Below are positions 40,276 through 48,149 of a stretch of 64,000 nucleotides of DNA, piece by piece. The DNA comes from Clostridiales bacterium (GTDB lineage Bacteria; Bacillota; Clostridia; Saccharofermentanales; DTU023): assembly GCA_004556455.1 (NCBI GenBank), contig SFGY01000002.1:1-64000 (forward strand). Direction: 5' to 3'. The position numbers were made by a program, and so were the translations under genes. How positions within the stretch are numbered: position 1 is the stretch's first letter; every line of letters begins with the position of its first letter. Under the pieces are notes generated by a model. That model was not told the DNA's origin. It searched no databases and saw only the letters and a list, made by a program, of their open reading frames with translations.

Positions 40276-42522
40276 ATGAAATCAAAGATGTTGACATTCA
40301 TCCTTTCCTTCTCACTGCTAATAAGCATTTTCCCATCACACACTGCCTTTGCGGAAGAGGTAATAGATTTTTACTTTACTGAGCAAGAACTTGAAGACAT
40401 ACCACGAAGTTCTGGTATTGAAAGTTCACTGTTCTATTATCAGGGTCAGGTGGCAAGGCTCGTCCATGAGGATTCCTACTTTATACAGTCCCTGGAAGAC
40501 GGTGAAAGACTGGAAAAACTTGCCTTCCGACAGGAAGATTTATTCTCCGGGGAGCTCATGCAGACCAGTGCACATTTCTATTATAAGCAGAAGCACTGGT
40601 TTGTGTTTGCGGATCCCGAGAAAAAAGAAGTGAGCGTTCGTTCCGCGAACGAAAAAGGTGAACTGGATGATCCCATTGTCTTGCATGATTTTGCAGGGCA
40701 ATTTTCTGAATTCGGGATAACTCTTCGCCGTGCCGCTGCCGACAAAAATGCGATTTTTCTTTATGCCGAGACGGATACACAACCGAGCCTATTTGTTTAT
40801 GATTGGTCTGGAAATCTTCGTGCCACCTACGCAAGTACAAATGGTTTTGATATCGACGGGAAGGGACGATTCATCTATTCACAGGCACCGACAGAAGGTG
40901 AGCATTACGGTTTGTTCTGTGCCGGTTCTGAAGATCTGAAGGATTTATTTCAGAATAAAAAACTGTCACATGGTGCTATCCCGCGCTACAGTTTTGATCA
41001 GGAAAAACTGTACTTTCTGGATAGCGACCGGAAATTACATACTCTCAGCTCTGAAACGGGCAAAGAACTGGGTAAGCCCTATGCGTTCAACAAAGACAGC
41101 AACTACCTGGAAGAACTTCATTTGATAACGGATATGCTGCCGGCCAAAGACAATACGCTCTATTTCAATTTTCTCCACATTAATGGCGAGAATGCTGAGG
41201 AATACCCCGGCGCCATCATGAACCGGTTAGTGGCTTATGAAAGAGGAGAAGGTGCGCGAGAGGAGAGGGAAGTCACTTTGGTGCTTACGGCACCTTACCG
41301 CACCGACTTCATGATGGAGGCGATCCAGCGCTATGAGAAACAATATCCCGAAGAGCATGTTTTGTACGACTATGCCTACAATACCCAGGAACAATATCTG
41401 AATCATACGGAAGAGTACGGTGAAAAATTAGCGCTTAGCATCATCGCAGGAGATATCGGCGACATTGTCAAGACGGGTGGCGCTCATCTGGCATTCAGGA
41501 ACCTGGCAGTGACGGATGTTTTCTACCCGCTGGGCGAGTGGCTGAAGAATAATAGCCATTATGATCAGCTCAACCCTGCAGTTCTGCAGGGACTGAACAT
41601 TGGCGGAGAAATCCGCGGCCTGCCGGTATTCTATATGTTTAACCAGTACGAGTGGAACGAGGAGCTTGCGAAACAGCTGGGTCTGGAAGTTGACACCGAA
41701 GATCTGAGCTGGTCGGAGGTTCTGGATCTCCTTCCAATCCTGGAAGAAAAAGCTCCGGATCATCACCTCTTAGCGTTTGAAACTGCGGGGGCCTCTCCCT
41801 GGATGAGCATGGGTGTTGATTTACTCATCGTCAATATGCCCGACCTGATCGACTTTGAGAACCAGACCTTCGATCTGAATCAGGACTGGTTTAAGGATTT
41901 ACTCAAACAGTTCAAAAAAGCCTCGTTCTCGGACAATCTTGTGGCCAAGAACATCGAATATGATCTGCAGGATCGTTTGCAGGGCGCTTTGCTGCGTCCC
42001 TGGACGAGTATGGATCGCATTCTGAGAGACGGCCAGGCTGACTTTGTCTCATATAACCTGGAGCATGCTTCTCGGATGATCCCCATGATCCGCGGTGAAC
42101 AAAATCCGAACCGCATTGCCTACAGCAATTATATGTATTCCGTCAATGCTCGTAGCGAGCGGATTGACAGCGCGTTGAAATTTCTGGATTTCCTCCTGAA
42201 TCCCGAAGTTCAAAGTCTGGATCTCACGACCAGAACGGTTCCTCTCAATCAGGATGCGCTGCGGATGATGCTGGATAACGCGGAGCAGGAGAATACGGTG
42301 GCTTCTTTCCATAGTGAGAACGAGGAACTTGTGAGCAGGAAGCTCAGGGAGTACCGCGAAGCGTTTGAAAAGCATGCCAGCCTGGTAGATTACCTCTACG
42401 ATTTGGACTATCTGAAACAAGACATCATGGAACCGATAGAGCATTATATGAGGAATGAGATCGATTTGGATGAAGCCATCCAGATTGCGGAGGACAACGT
42501 CACTGTCAGGATTTTTGAGTAG
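40276..42522 (+). CDS. Large extracytoplasmic solute-binding protein with an N-terminal propeller-like domain
   Basis: A 748-residue secreted protein. Signal peptide ~1-26, cleavage after AFA, no lipobox. Residues ~30-340 are a run of short beta repeats with alternating hydrophobics (SLFVYDWSGNLRATY, KLYFLDSDRKLHTLSSETGK), suggesting a beta-propeller. From ~345 (VTLVLTAPYRTDFMMEAIQR) a MalE-like binding protein begins, with GDIGDIVKTGGAHL, YMFNQYEWNEEL and ALLRPWTSMDRIL segments and the usual FLDFLLNPEVQSLD end. Such a fusion is not the standard sugar-binding architecture. AAGGAG precedes ATG 40276. Followed closely by the permease genes. Confidence 0.85.
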   Translation: MKSKMLTFILSFSLLISIFPSHTAFAEEVIDFYFTEQELEDIPRSSGIESSLFYYQGQVARLVHEDSYFIQSLEDGERLEKLAFRQEDLFSGELMQTSAHFYYKQKHWFVFADPEKKEVSVRSANEKGELDDPIVLHDFAGQFSEFGITLRRAAADKNAIFLYAETDTQPSLFVYDWSGNLRATYASTNGFDIDGKGRFIYSQAPTEGEHYGLFCAGSEDLKDLFQNKKLSHGAIPRYSFDQEKLYFLDSDRKLHTLSSETGKELGKPYAFNKDSNYLEELHLITDMLPAKDNTLYFNFLHINGENAEEYPGAIMNRLVAYERGEGAREEREVTLVLTAPYRTDFMMEAIQRYEKQYPEEHVLYDYAYNTQEQYLNHTEEYGEKLALSIIAGDIGDIVKTGGAHLAFRNLAVTDVFYPLGEWLKNNSHYDQLNPAVLQGLNIGGEIRGLPVFYMFNQYEWNEELAKQLGLEVDTEDLSWSEVLDLLPILEEKAPDHHLLAFETAGASPWMSMGVDLLIVNMPDLIDFENQTFDLNQDWFKDLLKQFKKASFSDNLVAKNIEYDLQDRLQGALLRPWTSMDRILRDGQADFVSYNLEHASRMIPMIRGEQNPNRIAYSNYMYSVNARSERIDSALKFLDFLLNPEVQSLDLTTRTVPLNQDALRMMLDNAEQENTVASFHSENEELVSRKLREYREAFEKHASLVDYLYDLDYLKQDIMEPIEHYMRNEIDLDEAIQIAEDNVTVRIFE

Positions 42523-42549
42523 GATGAAAAGGGCAAAAAGGTGTGCGAC

Positions 42550-43386
42550 ATGAAAGAGCGAAGACGGTACGGATTCTACTTTGTCCTCCCCGGTCTGTTC
42601 GGGCTGATCGTATTTTTCTTTGTACCGTTCGTGATCAGTCTCTACTATGCTCTTACCAAAGGGATCGCCAAGGTTCATTTTGTCGGTTTACAGAATTTTC
42701 GTGAGCTTTTGAAGAATCCCGCTTTCCAATTGGCCGGAAAAAACACGATTCTTTTCATCCTGATCGGAGTCCCCATCATTACTTTTATTTCTCTGTTTCT
42801 GAGTTTACTGATGGAAAATAAGCTGTATAAGTTCCCTCGATGGGCGATGCTGTCGCCCATGATCGTCCCGGTCGCGTCCGGCATTATGGGTTGGCAGGGG
42901 GTTCTTGGGAGAACCGGTCTGGTGAATCAGATTCTTCCCTTTCTTGGTTTGGAACAACAGGATTTCTTTTCAGATTCCTGGGCGATGAGTACGGTCATGT
43001 TCATTTTCATCATCAAGAATATTGGCTTTATGTGTATCATTTTCAGCGGAAAACTCTCCACGCTTGAACGCGAGTATAAAGAAGTGTTCCTTCTGGAATC
43101 AAGCTCCTATATGAAGTATTTCTGGAGGGTGATCGTTCCTTTGCTTTCTCCGACGATCTTCTTCGTCTTTATCATGGGCAGTGTCAATTCCTTTCAGATC
43201 TTTCGCGAAGTCTACGCTCTCTATGGTGTCAAACCGCCTCAGAGTCTGTATTTACTGCAGCACTTTATGAACAACAACTTCTATAAACTCAATTATCAGC
43301 GGCTCAGTACTGCGGCCTTCATTTTGATCATTGTAATTTCCGTTATGCTGATTGGTTTTCAACGAGTCAGCGAAACCAGGATTTGA
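42550..43386 (+). CDS. MalF/UgpA-type ABC permease
   Basis: A 278-residue six-helix permease: FYFVLPGLFGLIVFFFVPF near the start and the EAA-loop equivalent YKEVFLLESSSYMKYFWRVIVP, in which the usual EAA-G core is altered (ESSSYMKYF). ATG 42550 is chosen over GTG 42541 because AAAGGTG lies just before it. Ten bp separate it from the next permease, with which it should form the channel. Confidence 0.92.
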   Translation: MKERRRYGFYFVLPGLFGLIVFFFVPFVISLYYALTKGIAKVHFVGLQNFRELLKNPAFQLAGKNTILFILIGVPIITFISLFLSLLMENKLYKFPRWAMLSPMIVPVASGIMGWQGVLGRTGLVNQILPFLGLEQQDFFSDSWAMSTVMFIFIIKNIGFMCIIFSGKLSTLEREYKEVFLLESSSYMKYFWRVIVPLLSPTIFFVFIMGSVNSFQIFREVYALYGVKPPQSLYLLQHFMNNNFYKLNYQRLSTAAFILIIVISVMLIGFQRVSETRI

Positions 43387-43395
43387 GGTGCGGTT

Positions 43396-44655
43396 ATGTG
43401 GGAGCGCGGTTTGAGGCATAAAGTTGTTATTAATTTTATCGTTTACGTCGTTGCGATCATCTGTATCTTGCCCTTGGTCATGGTGGTCGTTTACTCATTG
43501 ACAAACCCGATGGAGGGAGGGGTAAGTTTTTTGCAATATGCGCGGGTACTTCTACAGACTCCCGATTTCTTTCAGGGTTTTTGGAATTCGTGTCTCTATA
43601 CCGGCGTGATTTTGGCCTTCAATATCCCGCTTTCACTGCTTGCCGCATACGGCTTCAGTTATTTCCGTTGGAAAGGTCGCAAAGCACTTTTCTGGCTTTA
43701 CATCGTCCTGATGCTGCTACCCTTTCAGGCGACCATTGTGGCGCAGTACATCACCTTGAGATTTTTGCGCATGCTCATGCATCCTCTTGCCGTTATTCTG
43801 CCGAATATCTTCGGAACATTCGGAACCATCCTTGTCTCACAGAATATGCTGGGGAACAGTCAGGAAACACTGGAGGCAGGACTAATTGACGGTTGCAGTG
43901 AATGGCGGCTCTTTATCCGTATTGTCCTGCCCGCTTTGCGCTCGGTTATTACGGCGCTGATGGTTCTGACCTTTATCAATAGCTGGTCGATGGTGGAACA
44001 ACCCCTTGTCTTCCTGGAAGATATCCTGACCATGCCGCTCTCAGTTACACTGCAAACCAATGCTCGCTTTCGCCCGATTGCCTTTGCATGCGGTGTCCTT
44101 TTCAGTATTCTCCCGATTCTTCTGTACCAGTACTCTTACGAAGATCTGGTTCTGGGGATCAGGCTAAGCGGCCCGGTGAAAAGAAACGAAGAAAATGAAG
44201 CCTACCGGGAACCGAAAAGCAATAAACAGAAGGTTTTCAAAGCGATTCTCGTCTTTTTCCTTCTCATGTCGACCTTTACGCTGCTGACCCAGAAAGTGGA
44301 GCATCTGATGACTCCCGGCGTAATGACAGTTAAAGCAGACAGCGCCGAGATCAAAGAAGATCCCTATGATCAGAAAAGTGAGTCTTTGGGATTCTATCAA
44401 AAAGTGGTTCCCTGCGAGTGTCTCCACTATGAGGGGGCTGACTGCGTGATCTATGTGCTGGCAGAGGAAAAGTCAGCGCGTAAACGCATTGAAGTGATAC
44501 GGGTCGCAGTCAGGGTTGAGGCTCAAAATACTGAAAGTGCAGCGGTTACAGGCGGATTTTCAGGGGAAGACCTCATTATACAGTACACCAACCGGCCCTT
44601 GCGTGAAGGCATGTTTGTCCGTGTCCTGGAAGATGGAGGCCATGAGGAACCATGA
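43396..44655 (+). CDS. MalG-type ABC permease fused to a C-terminal adaptor-like extracytoplasmic domain
   Basis: A 419-residue protein. Residues ~1-262 are a normal MalG-type permease with EAA loop LEAGLIDGCSEWRLFIRIVLP. A charged linker (VKRNEENEAYREPKSNKQK) leads to an extra helix (FKAILVFFLLMSTFTLLTQK) and ~120 extracytoplasmic residues. That tail (VYVLAEEK-like strand, RIEVIRVAVRVEAQ, GEDLIIQYTNRPLREGMFVR) resembles the end of HlyD/MacA-type membrane-fusion adaptors. The fusion is seen directly as one uninterrupted frame; the adaptor resemblance is by pattern only. The stop overlaps the next start (ATGA). Confidence 0.85.
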   Translation: MWERGLRHKVVINFIVYVVAIICILPLVMVVVYSLTNPMEGGVSFLQYARVLLQTPDFFQGFWNSCLYTGVILAFNIPLSLLAAYGFSYFRWKGRKALFWLYIVLMLLPFQATIVAQYITLRFLRMLMHPLAVILPNIFGTFGTILVSQNMLGNSQETLEAGLIDGCSEWRLFIRIVLPALRSVITALMVLTFINSWSMVEQPLVFLEDILTMPLSVTLQTNARFRPIAFACGVLFSILPILLYQYSYEDLVLGIRLSGPVKRNEENEAYREPKSNKQKVFKAILVFFLLMSTFTLLTQKVEHLMTPGVMTVKADSAEIKEDPYDQKSESLGFYQKVVPCECLHYEGADCVIYVLAEEKSARKRIEVIRVAVRVEAQNTESAAVTGGFSGEDLIIQYTNRPLREGMFVRVLEDGGHEEP

Positions 44656-45491
44656 AAAAGAGGATGCTTTTTGTGGCCATTTTTCTCATACTTCTCCTTG
44701 GCGCGATTTTGTTCTTGATGCTGAGGGATATACAAAGGATAGAACCTCTTGCCGGAACGGTAGAACTCTATTTAGAGGGTGTCCAGGAAGGCCTTGCCGA
44801 GAGGGCAGTTATTGTCATTAATGACAGTGATCTTGTACAAGAAAATTTCCTGAATCCTTTTGAACGTTCAGACATTGCATCTGATGGCCTTGTGATGCGT
44901 GCACTAAGGATCCCCGATCACGAGACGCCTTTTTTCAAAATAAAACTGACTGAAATGCTGAAGAGCAAACTCCCCGAGATGGATTTGGACAGCCTTAAAA
45001 TAATGGACTACCGGGAGTGCGCGAGTATCCTCAGCCAGTTTCCGCGCGGACTGATCTGGTTAAGTGAAATTCTTCTTTTCGCGCTTCTTGTCATTGTGAT
45101 CGTGCGCAAGAGCATTCATTTCCACAACTGGTTCAAGGAAGAGCAGAAACATTATTATTTTGAAGAAGTGGTCCGGAATAAAAAGAATGCAATCTTAAGG
45201 AAAATAGGCGTTCTCCTTTTTCTCTTTCTCCCTTCGGTCTATCTCTTAAATCGAATCATCGACTTTCAGTTCGATATTCCGGGAGAACTCCTGCCTCCCC
45301 TTGATATTTTTGACCTTGCCTTTTATCTTGAACAAGCCGGAAGCCGAGTTCAGCAGCCTAGCCCCGATGGAGCTGAGTTCAATCGGCTCTTATCTCGCTG
45401 TGAGATCCTGAGCGTCCTCTACATGGTGTTGTTGATCTTAGTATTTATCTTCCTGATGACTCAGCTTCGAAAGATTGGAAGGAGGGTGTAA
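44652..45491 (+). CDS. Membrane protein of the transporter locus, unknown
   Basis: A 279-residue protein with a signal-anchor helix (~5-24), a ~110-residue extracytoplasmic segment, two further helices (~137-155 and ~185-205), a second extracytoplasmic loop, and a last helix (~252-272). No recognised family. It overlaps the MalG fusion gene by 4 bp, so it is translationally coupled and very probably part of the same machine. The layout (extracytoplasmic domain between helix 1 and the rest) recalls MacB/FtsX-like proteins but is too short to assign. Confidence 0.8.
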   Translation: MKKRMLFVAIFLILLLGAILFLMLRDIQRIEPLAGTVELYLEGVQEGLAERAVIVINDSDLVQENFLNPFERSDIASDGLVMRALRIPDHETPFFKIKLTEMLKSKLPEMDLDSLKIMDYRECASILSQFPRGLIWLSEILLFALLVIVIVRKSIHFHNWFKEEQKHYYFEEVVRNKKNAILRKIGVLLFLFLPSVYLLNRIIDFQFDIPGELLPPLDIFDLAFYLEQAGSRVQQPSPDGAEFNRLLSRCEILSVLYMVLLILVFIFLMTQLRKIGRRV

Positions 45492-45651
45492 CACCAATCG
45501 AATTGAGCTTGCCAATCCAAGGGCCGTGCGCCATAATTAGCTAGCAGCTAATCGCTAACTGTACATGTAAGTAAGGAGAAACTGTGAGCGTCAAACCCAG
45601 GTGCGTCTTGAAGCATGTAAAGAGGGCCCGTAGACTTAGACAAAAAAAGGG

Positions 45652-45686
45652 GACGTCTCAGGACGTTCGAAGACGTCCGAAGACGT
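45652..45686 (+). repeat. 10-bp tandem repeat in the IS66 relic
   Basis: GACGT recurs exactly every 10 bp at 45652, 45662, 45672 and 45682 (unit like CGAAGACGTC), in the leader of the tnpA remnant. Near one helical turn per unit. Confidence 0.7.
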
Positions 45687-45713
45687 CCATGAAAGTGACC
45701 TCAAGGAGGGGCG

Positions 45714-45869
45714 ATGAGTCTAAGGCTGGGTGATTTACAAAAAGACGCGAAACTCAATGCGTGGTACGAAACCCTTCAGGAACGGAAAGCAAGTGGACAA
45801 AGTGTCGACGTGTGGTGTCATGAAAGGGATCGACGGGCTTTGCAGTCTGGTGCAGGAGCACTACGGTAA
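45714..45869 (+). pseudogene. IS66 tnpA (Orf1) remnant
   Basis: Fifty-one codons from ATG 45714 (AAGGAGGGG upstream) reading WYETLQERKASGQSVDVWCH, the typical start of the IS66 accessory protein, which then loses its frame and stops at TAA 45867-45869. The rest of the helix-turn-helix is absent. Confidence 0.75.
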
Positions 45870-46128
45870 AGAGCTAAGAACCCATGACCTTTTTTATTCT
45901 GTGGCCGGAGGACAGATCGGATCAAAGGGGGCCGAGGCCAGCGCCATCCTTTACTCCCTCGTCGAAACAGCCAAAGAGACAGGCGTGGACCCCTACACTT
46001 ACTTTGTATACACCCTCACCGAGGCCGCCAATCTTCGAGAGGCTGGCGAAAACGATAAAATTTCCAAATTCACACCTGCCCATTTCAAACAACAAATGCA
46101 GATACCATCTAACCGCCCACAGGTTTGA
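45822..46128 (+). pseudogene. IS66 tnpB-tnpC fusion remnant
   Basis: A continuous frame carries a TnpB-like piece (MKGIDGLCSLVQEHYGKEL) fused to the C-terminal end of the TnpC transposase (SKGAEASAILYSLVETAKET, then GVDPYTYFVYTLTEA). The catalytic DDE core is missing. The stop falls inside the right terminal inverted repeat, as is usual for the 3' end of IS66 elements. Confidence 0.75.
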
Positions 46129-46242
46129 CGGTTACTCCACGCCAGGCAGGAAGCCGGTTAAATTCACCTTCACGTAGGCATTGAACTGCGGTGCTCCTAA
46201 GGTGTTACTTGGGTTCTGAACATTAGGGATATCCCCAGACCC

Positions 46243-46608
46243 ATGAGCATCATAAGGGATACTAATGCTGCCATACGTTGGAATTGGGGATTAGGCAATT
46301 ATGCGGGTTCATTCTCGCAGGTTTCCCGAACAGGAATCTACACAAATTATCTTTTCCAACCTAATAGCAATGGCACTTTGTATTTCAACGTTCTGCTATA
46401 TGAAGACGGATCAACGGCTGAAAACTTCTTCATTGGGGTTTACAATGAAAATGGTAGATTGGTGAGGACGGGCAGTTCAGTTGTATCTCAGAGTTTTCAA
46501 TGGGGAACCTTTGCATTTGATAACTTGTCACCCACGACCTACTACTACTTTAAGCTTTACACGTCATACTATGGCACTGTTCATGGGGATTTCACCGTAT
46601 CACGATAA
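46243..46608 (+). CDS. Beta-rich protein fragment, probably truncated secreted protein
   Basis: A 121-residue frame rich in Tyr, Ser, Thr and Gly (GIYTNYLFQPNSNGTLYFNV; FDNLSPTTYYYFKLYTS), resembling a beta-sandwich such as a prepeptidase C-terminal-like domain. There is no signal peptide or ribosome binding site, and the frame opens only ~40 bp upstream, just past the IS66 relic. It is therefore probably the 3' end of a larger surface-protein gene cut by the element. A weak terminator follows. Confidence 0.5.
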   Translation: MSIIRDTNAAIRWNWGLGNYAGSFSQVSRTGIYTNYLFQPNSNGTLYFNVLLYEDGSTAENFFIGVYNENGRLVRTGSSVVSQSFQWGTFAFDNLSPTTYYYFKLYTSYYGTVHGDFTVSR

Positions 46609-46637
46609 TTACTGACACAATTTGAGCTTCTAAGCCG

Positions 46638-46668
46638 TGCTGGGAAGGTACTGATTTCCTGCCCAGCA
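46638..46668 (+). terminator. Hairpin after the beta-rich fragment
   Basis: TGCTGGG (46638-46644) pairs with CCCAGCA (46662-46668), with partial inner pairing; followed by TAATTTAT rather than a T run. Termination is plausible but weak. Confidence 0.4.
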
Positions 46669-46687
46669 TAATTTATCGTAATAAGGA

Positions 46688-47314
46688 TTGAAAATAAGAA
46701 TATTTGTTAAAAAAATACTTCTTGCATTCATTGCAACCATCGCAAGCGTGCTTAGCTTTGCTTTATGCCTTAGAGTAAGTGCTACTTACCTTGAGAACAG
46801 TGCTGTTCAATTATCCAATGCTCAAGCCAAGGGGCTGGTTGCAGTTATCAGCATTATTGTAGCTGTGTGTGTATTCCTTTATATTGAGCAGTTGCGTTTT
46901 GGAATTTATCGCCGTGCCTGGATTCTAATATCCATATTATATGCAATAATCTTATTTTACCTGCTTTTTATGAAAAATGTTGGAGACCAGGCGTTTAACA
47001 TCAGCCCAGCTGTGCTCTGGCAGGATTTTAAGCAAGATCACGGTCGCGAATGTTTGAACAACGTCCTTGCATTTTTGCCCCTTCCTATCGTTTTTTGGGG
47101 CCTGAACATCACTCCTCATTTTATCTATGTTGCCATTGCATTTATTCTGGTAGAACTCGCTCAATTTAATTATTCGCTGGGTGCCTTCGATATATGCGAT
47201 CTTATCTCATATTTTATCGCTTACAGCATCGGCCGACTGTTTATTAGGTTGTGGTCAAGTATCTACAATATCTTTTTCATTCAAGCTAATTCAAGGAACA
47301 AGCAAAAGAACTAA
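46688..47314 (+). CDS. VanZ-like membrane protein
   Basis: A 208-residue protein with a signal-anchor-like first helix, then four helices with the VanZ pattern: YRRAWILISILYAIILFYLLF, then NVLAFLPLPIVFWGL (the conserved N-hydrophobic-P block), ILVELAQFNYSLGAFDICD (E-x-x-Q-...-G-x-x-D-x-x-D) and ISYFIAYSIG. VanZ proteins are linked to glycopeptide/lipopeptide tolerance in some bacteria; the role here is unknown. The start is TTG 46688 with AAGGA almost adjacent, which is poor spacing, so the exact start is uncertain. Confidence 0.75.
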   Translation: MKIRIFVKKILLAFIATIASVLSFALCLRVSATYLENSAVQLSNAQAKGLVAVISIIVAVCVFLYIEQLRFGIYRRAWILISILYAIILFYLLFMKNVGDQAFNISPAVLWQDFKQDHGRECLNNVLAFLPLPIVFWGLNITPHFIYVAIAFILVELAQFNYSLGAFDICDLISYFIAYSIGRLFIRLWSSIYNIFFIQANSRNKQKN

Positions 47315-47325
47315 AGGAAGCTCCT

Positions 47326-47470
47326 AAAAGTGAAATGCACCCCTTCAGGAACAGAATGCACCCATCCGGCCAGCTTATGCACCCAAGAGAAGCATAAATA
47401 TTGATTGTATTGATTCTACGGTCATAACCCATCTAAGGACAGGAAAACATCTACAATTCCTGTCCTTTTT
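47326..47470 (+). repeat. Dispersed repeat R1 (21-bp-phased TGCACCC array + terminator hairpin)
   Basis: TGCACCC at 47336, 47357 and 47378 (exact 21-bp spacing), then the block TTGATTGTATTG (47401) and ATAACCCATCTAAGG, then the hairpin 47435-47445 with 47457-47467 and a T run. Related copies lie at 53275-53440 and 54898-55020. Confidence 0.8.
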
Positions 47471-47491
47471 CTTAGTCTTTATATCTGACTT

Positions 47492-47608
47492 TCAAGGCCA
47501 CAAAATATGACCTTTAATAGAGGAACCGGACACAAAAGCCGATACCGTTTGCGGCACAGCAAAGATGGCAAAGGTCACAACAAGAATCAGGCAAAGATAT
47601 TTTTTCAA
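47492..47608 (-). CDS. 38-residue secreted peptide (signal peptide plus ~14-residue mature part)
   Basis: Minus-strand frame starting at TTG 47608 after GGAGGAG and stopping at 47492. It has a textbook signal peptide (MKKYLCLILVVTFAIFAV, cleavage after VSA) and a mature part FVSGSSIKGHILWP. It is directly downstream of the membrane-anchored Xre gene on the same strand (26-bp gap). It may be a small signalling or toxin-like peptide, or the 5' stub of a longer secreted protein cut by repeat R1. Confidence 0.5.
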   Translation of the reverse strand: MKKYLCLILVVTFAIFAVPQTVSAFVSGSSIKGHILWP

Positions 47609-47633
47609 TTTCTACTCCTCCGGAACGATTCGT

Positions 47634-48104
47634 TTACGGGTTATCCACATGTTCCGTTGACTCGATATTAGGCTGGATAACAATGCGGCTGGGATAAAAA
47701 AACAATTTCATCGCCATAAGCAGCATCATACCGAGAATGATTATCAAGCCTATGACGATTAGTGCTCTGCGCTCAATCATCTTCCTTCTATCAATTTCGG
47801 TGGCATAAAAAGCAGTCATTTTGGTAAGCTGAACGGCGATTTCGTGCTCGTTCAGGTTTTCCTTGCTCGCAATAGCATCACCGATGGCCTCGTTTCCAAG
47901 CAACTGCTTGACCGGGACTTCCAGATACTGTTGCAGCTTGTGAAAGGCCATGACGTCGGGAATACTGAGACCGCATTCCCAGTTGGAGACGGTTTGTCGT
48001 GATACGTTCATCAACCGGGCTAGTTCTGCCTGAGAATATCCCTTTAGTTTGCGCGCTTCTTTTAAGTTCTGGTTAATAGGGCCACTTACTGCTTTCCTGT
48101 CCAT
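47634..48104 (-). CDS. Membrane-anchored Xre-family regulator
   Basis: A 156-residue protein: helix-turn-helix at ~12-66 (LKGYSQAELARLMNVSRQTV, SNWECGLSIPD), a linker, a membrane helix at ~114-137, and a short extracytoplasmic tail of ~20 residues. One-component regulators with this layout often sense envelope conditions and control an adjacent transporter. It is divergent from the lipoprotein/ABC genes with only ~45 bp between the start codons, a natural place for its operator. A small secreted peptide gene follows on its strand. Confidence 0.85.
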   Translation of the reverse strand: MDRKAVSGPINQNLKEARKLKGYSQAELARLMNVSRQTVSNWECGLSIPDVMAFHKLQQYLEVPVKQLLGNEAIGDAIASKENLNEHEIAVQLTKMTAFYATEIDRRKMIERRALIVIGLIIILGMMLLMAMKLFFYPSRIVIQPNIESTEHVDNP

Positions 48105-48149
48105 GATCGGATCCTCATTCTCTACTTAGACAGAAGGACACGCTGATTA

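Larger units (their letters stand above)
45584..46135 (+). mobile_element. Internally deleted IS66-family relic
   Basis: Terminal inverted repeats GTGAGCGTCAAACC (45584-45597) and, on the other strand, GTAACCGTCAAACC (ending at 46135) bracket 552 bp that contain pieces of all three IS66 genes in order (tnpA, tnpB, tnpC). Full IS66 elements are ~2.3-2.7 kb, so most of tnpB and tnpC is gone. The flanks (45576-45583 versus 46136-46143) show no 8-bp target duplication. Confidence 0.8.
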
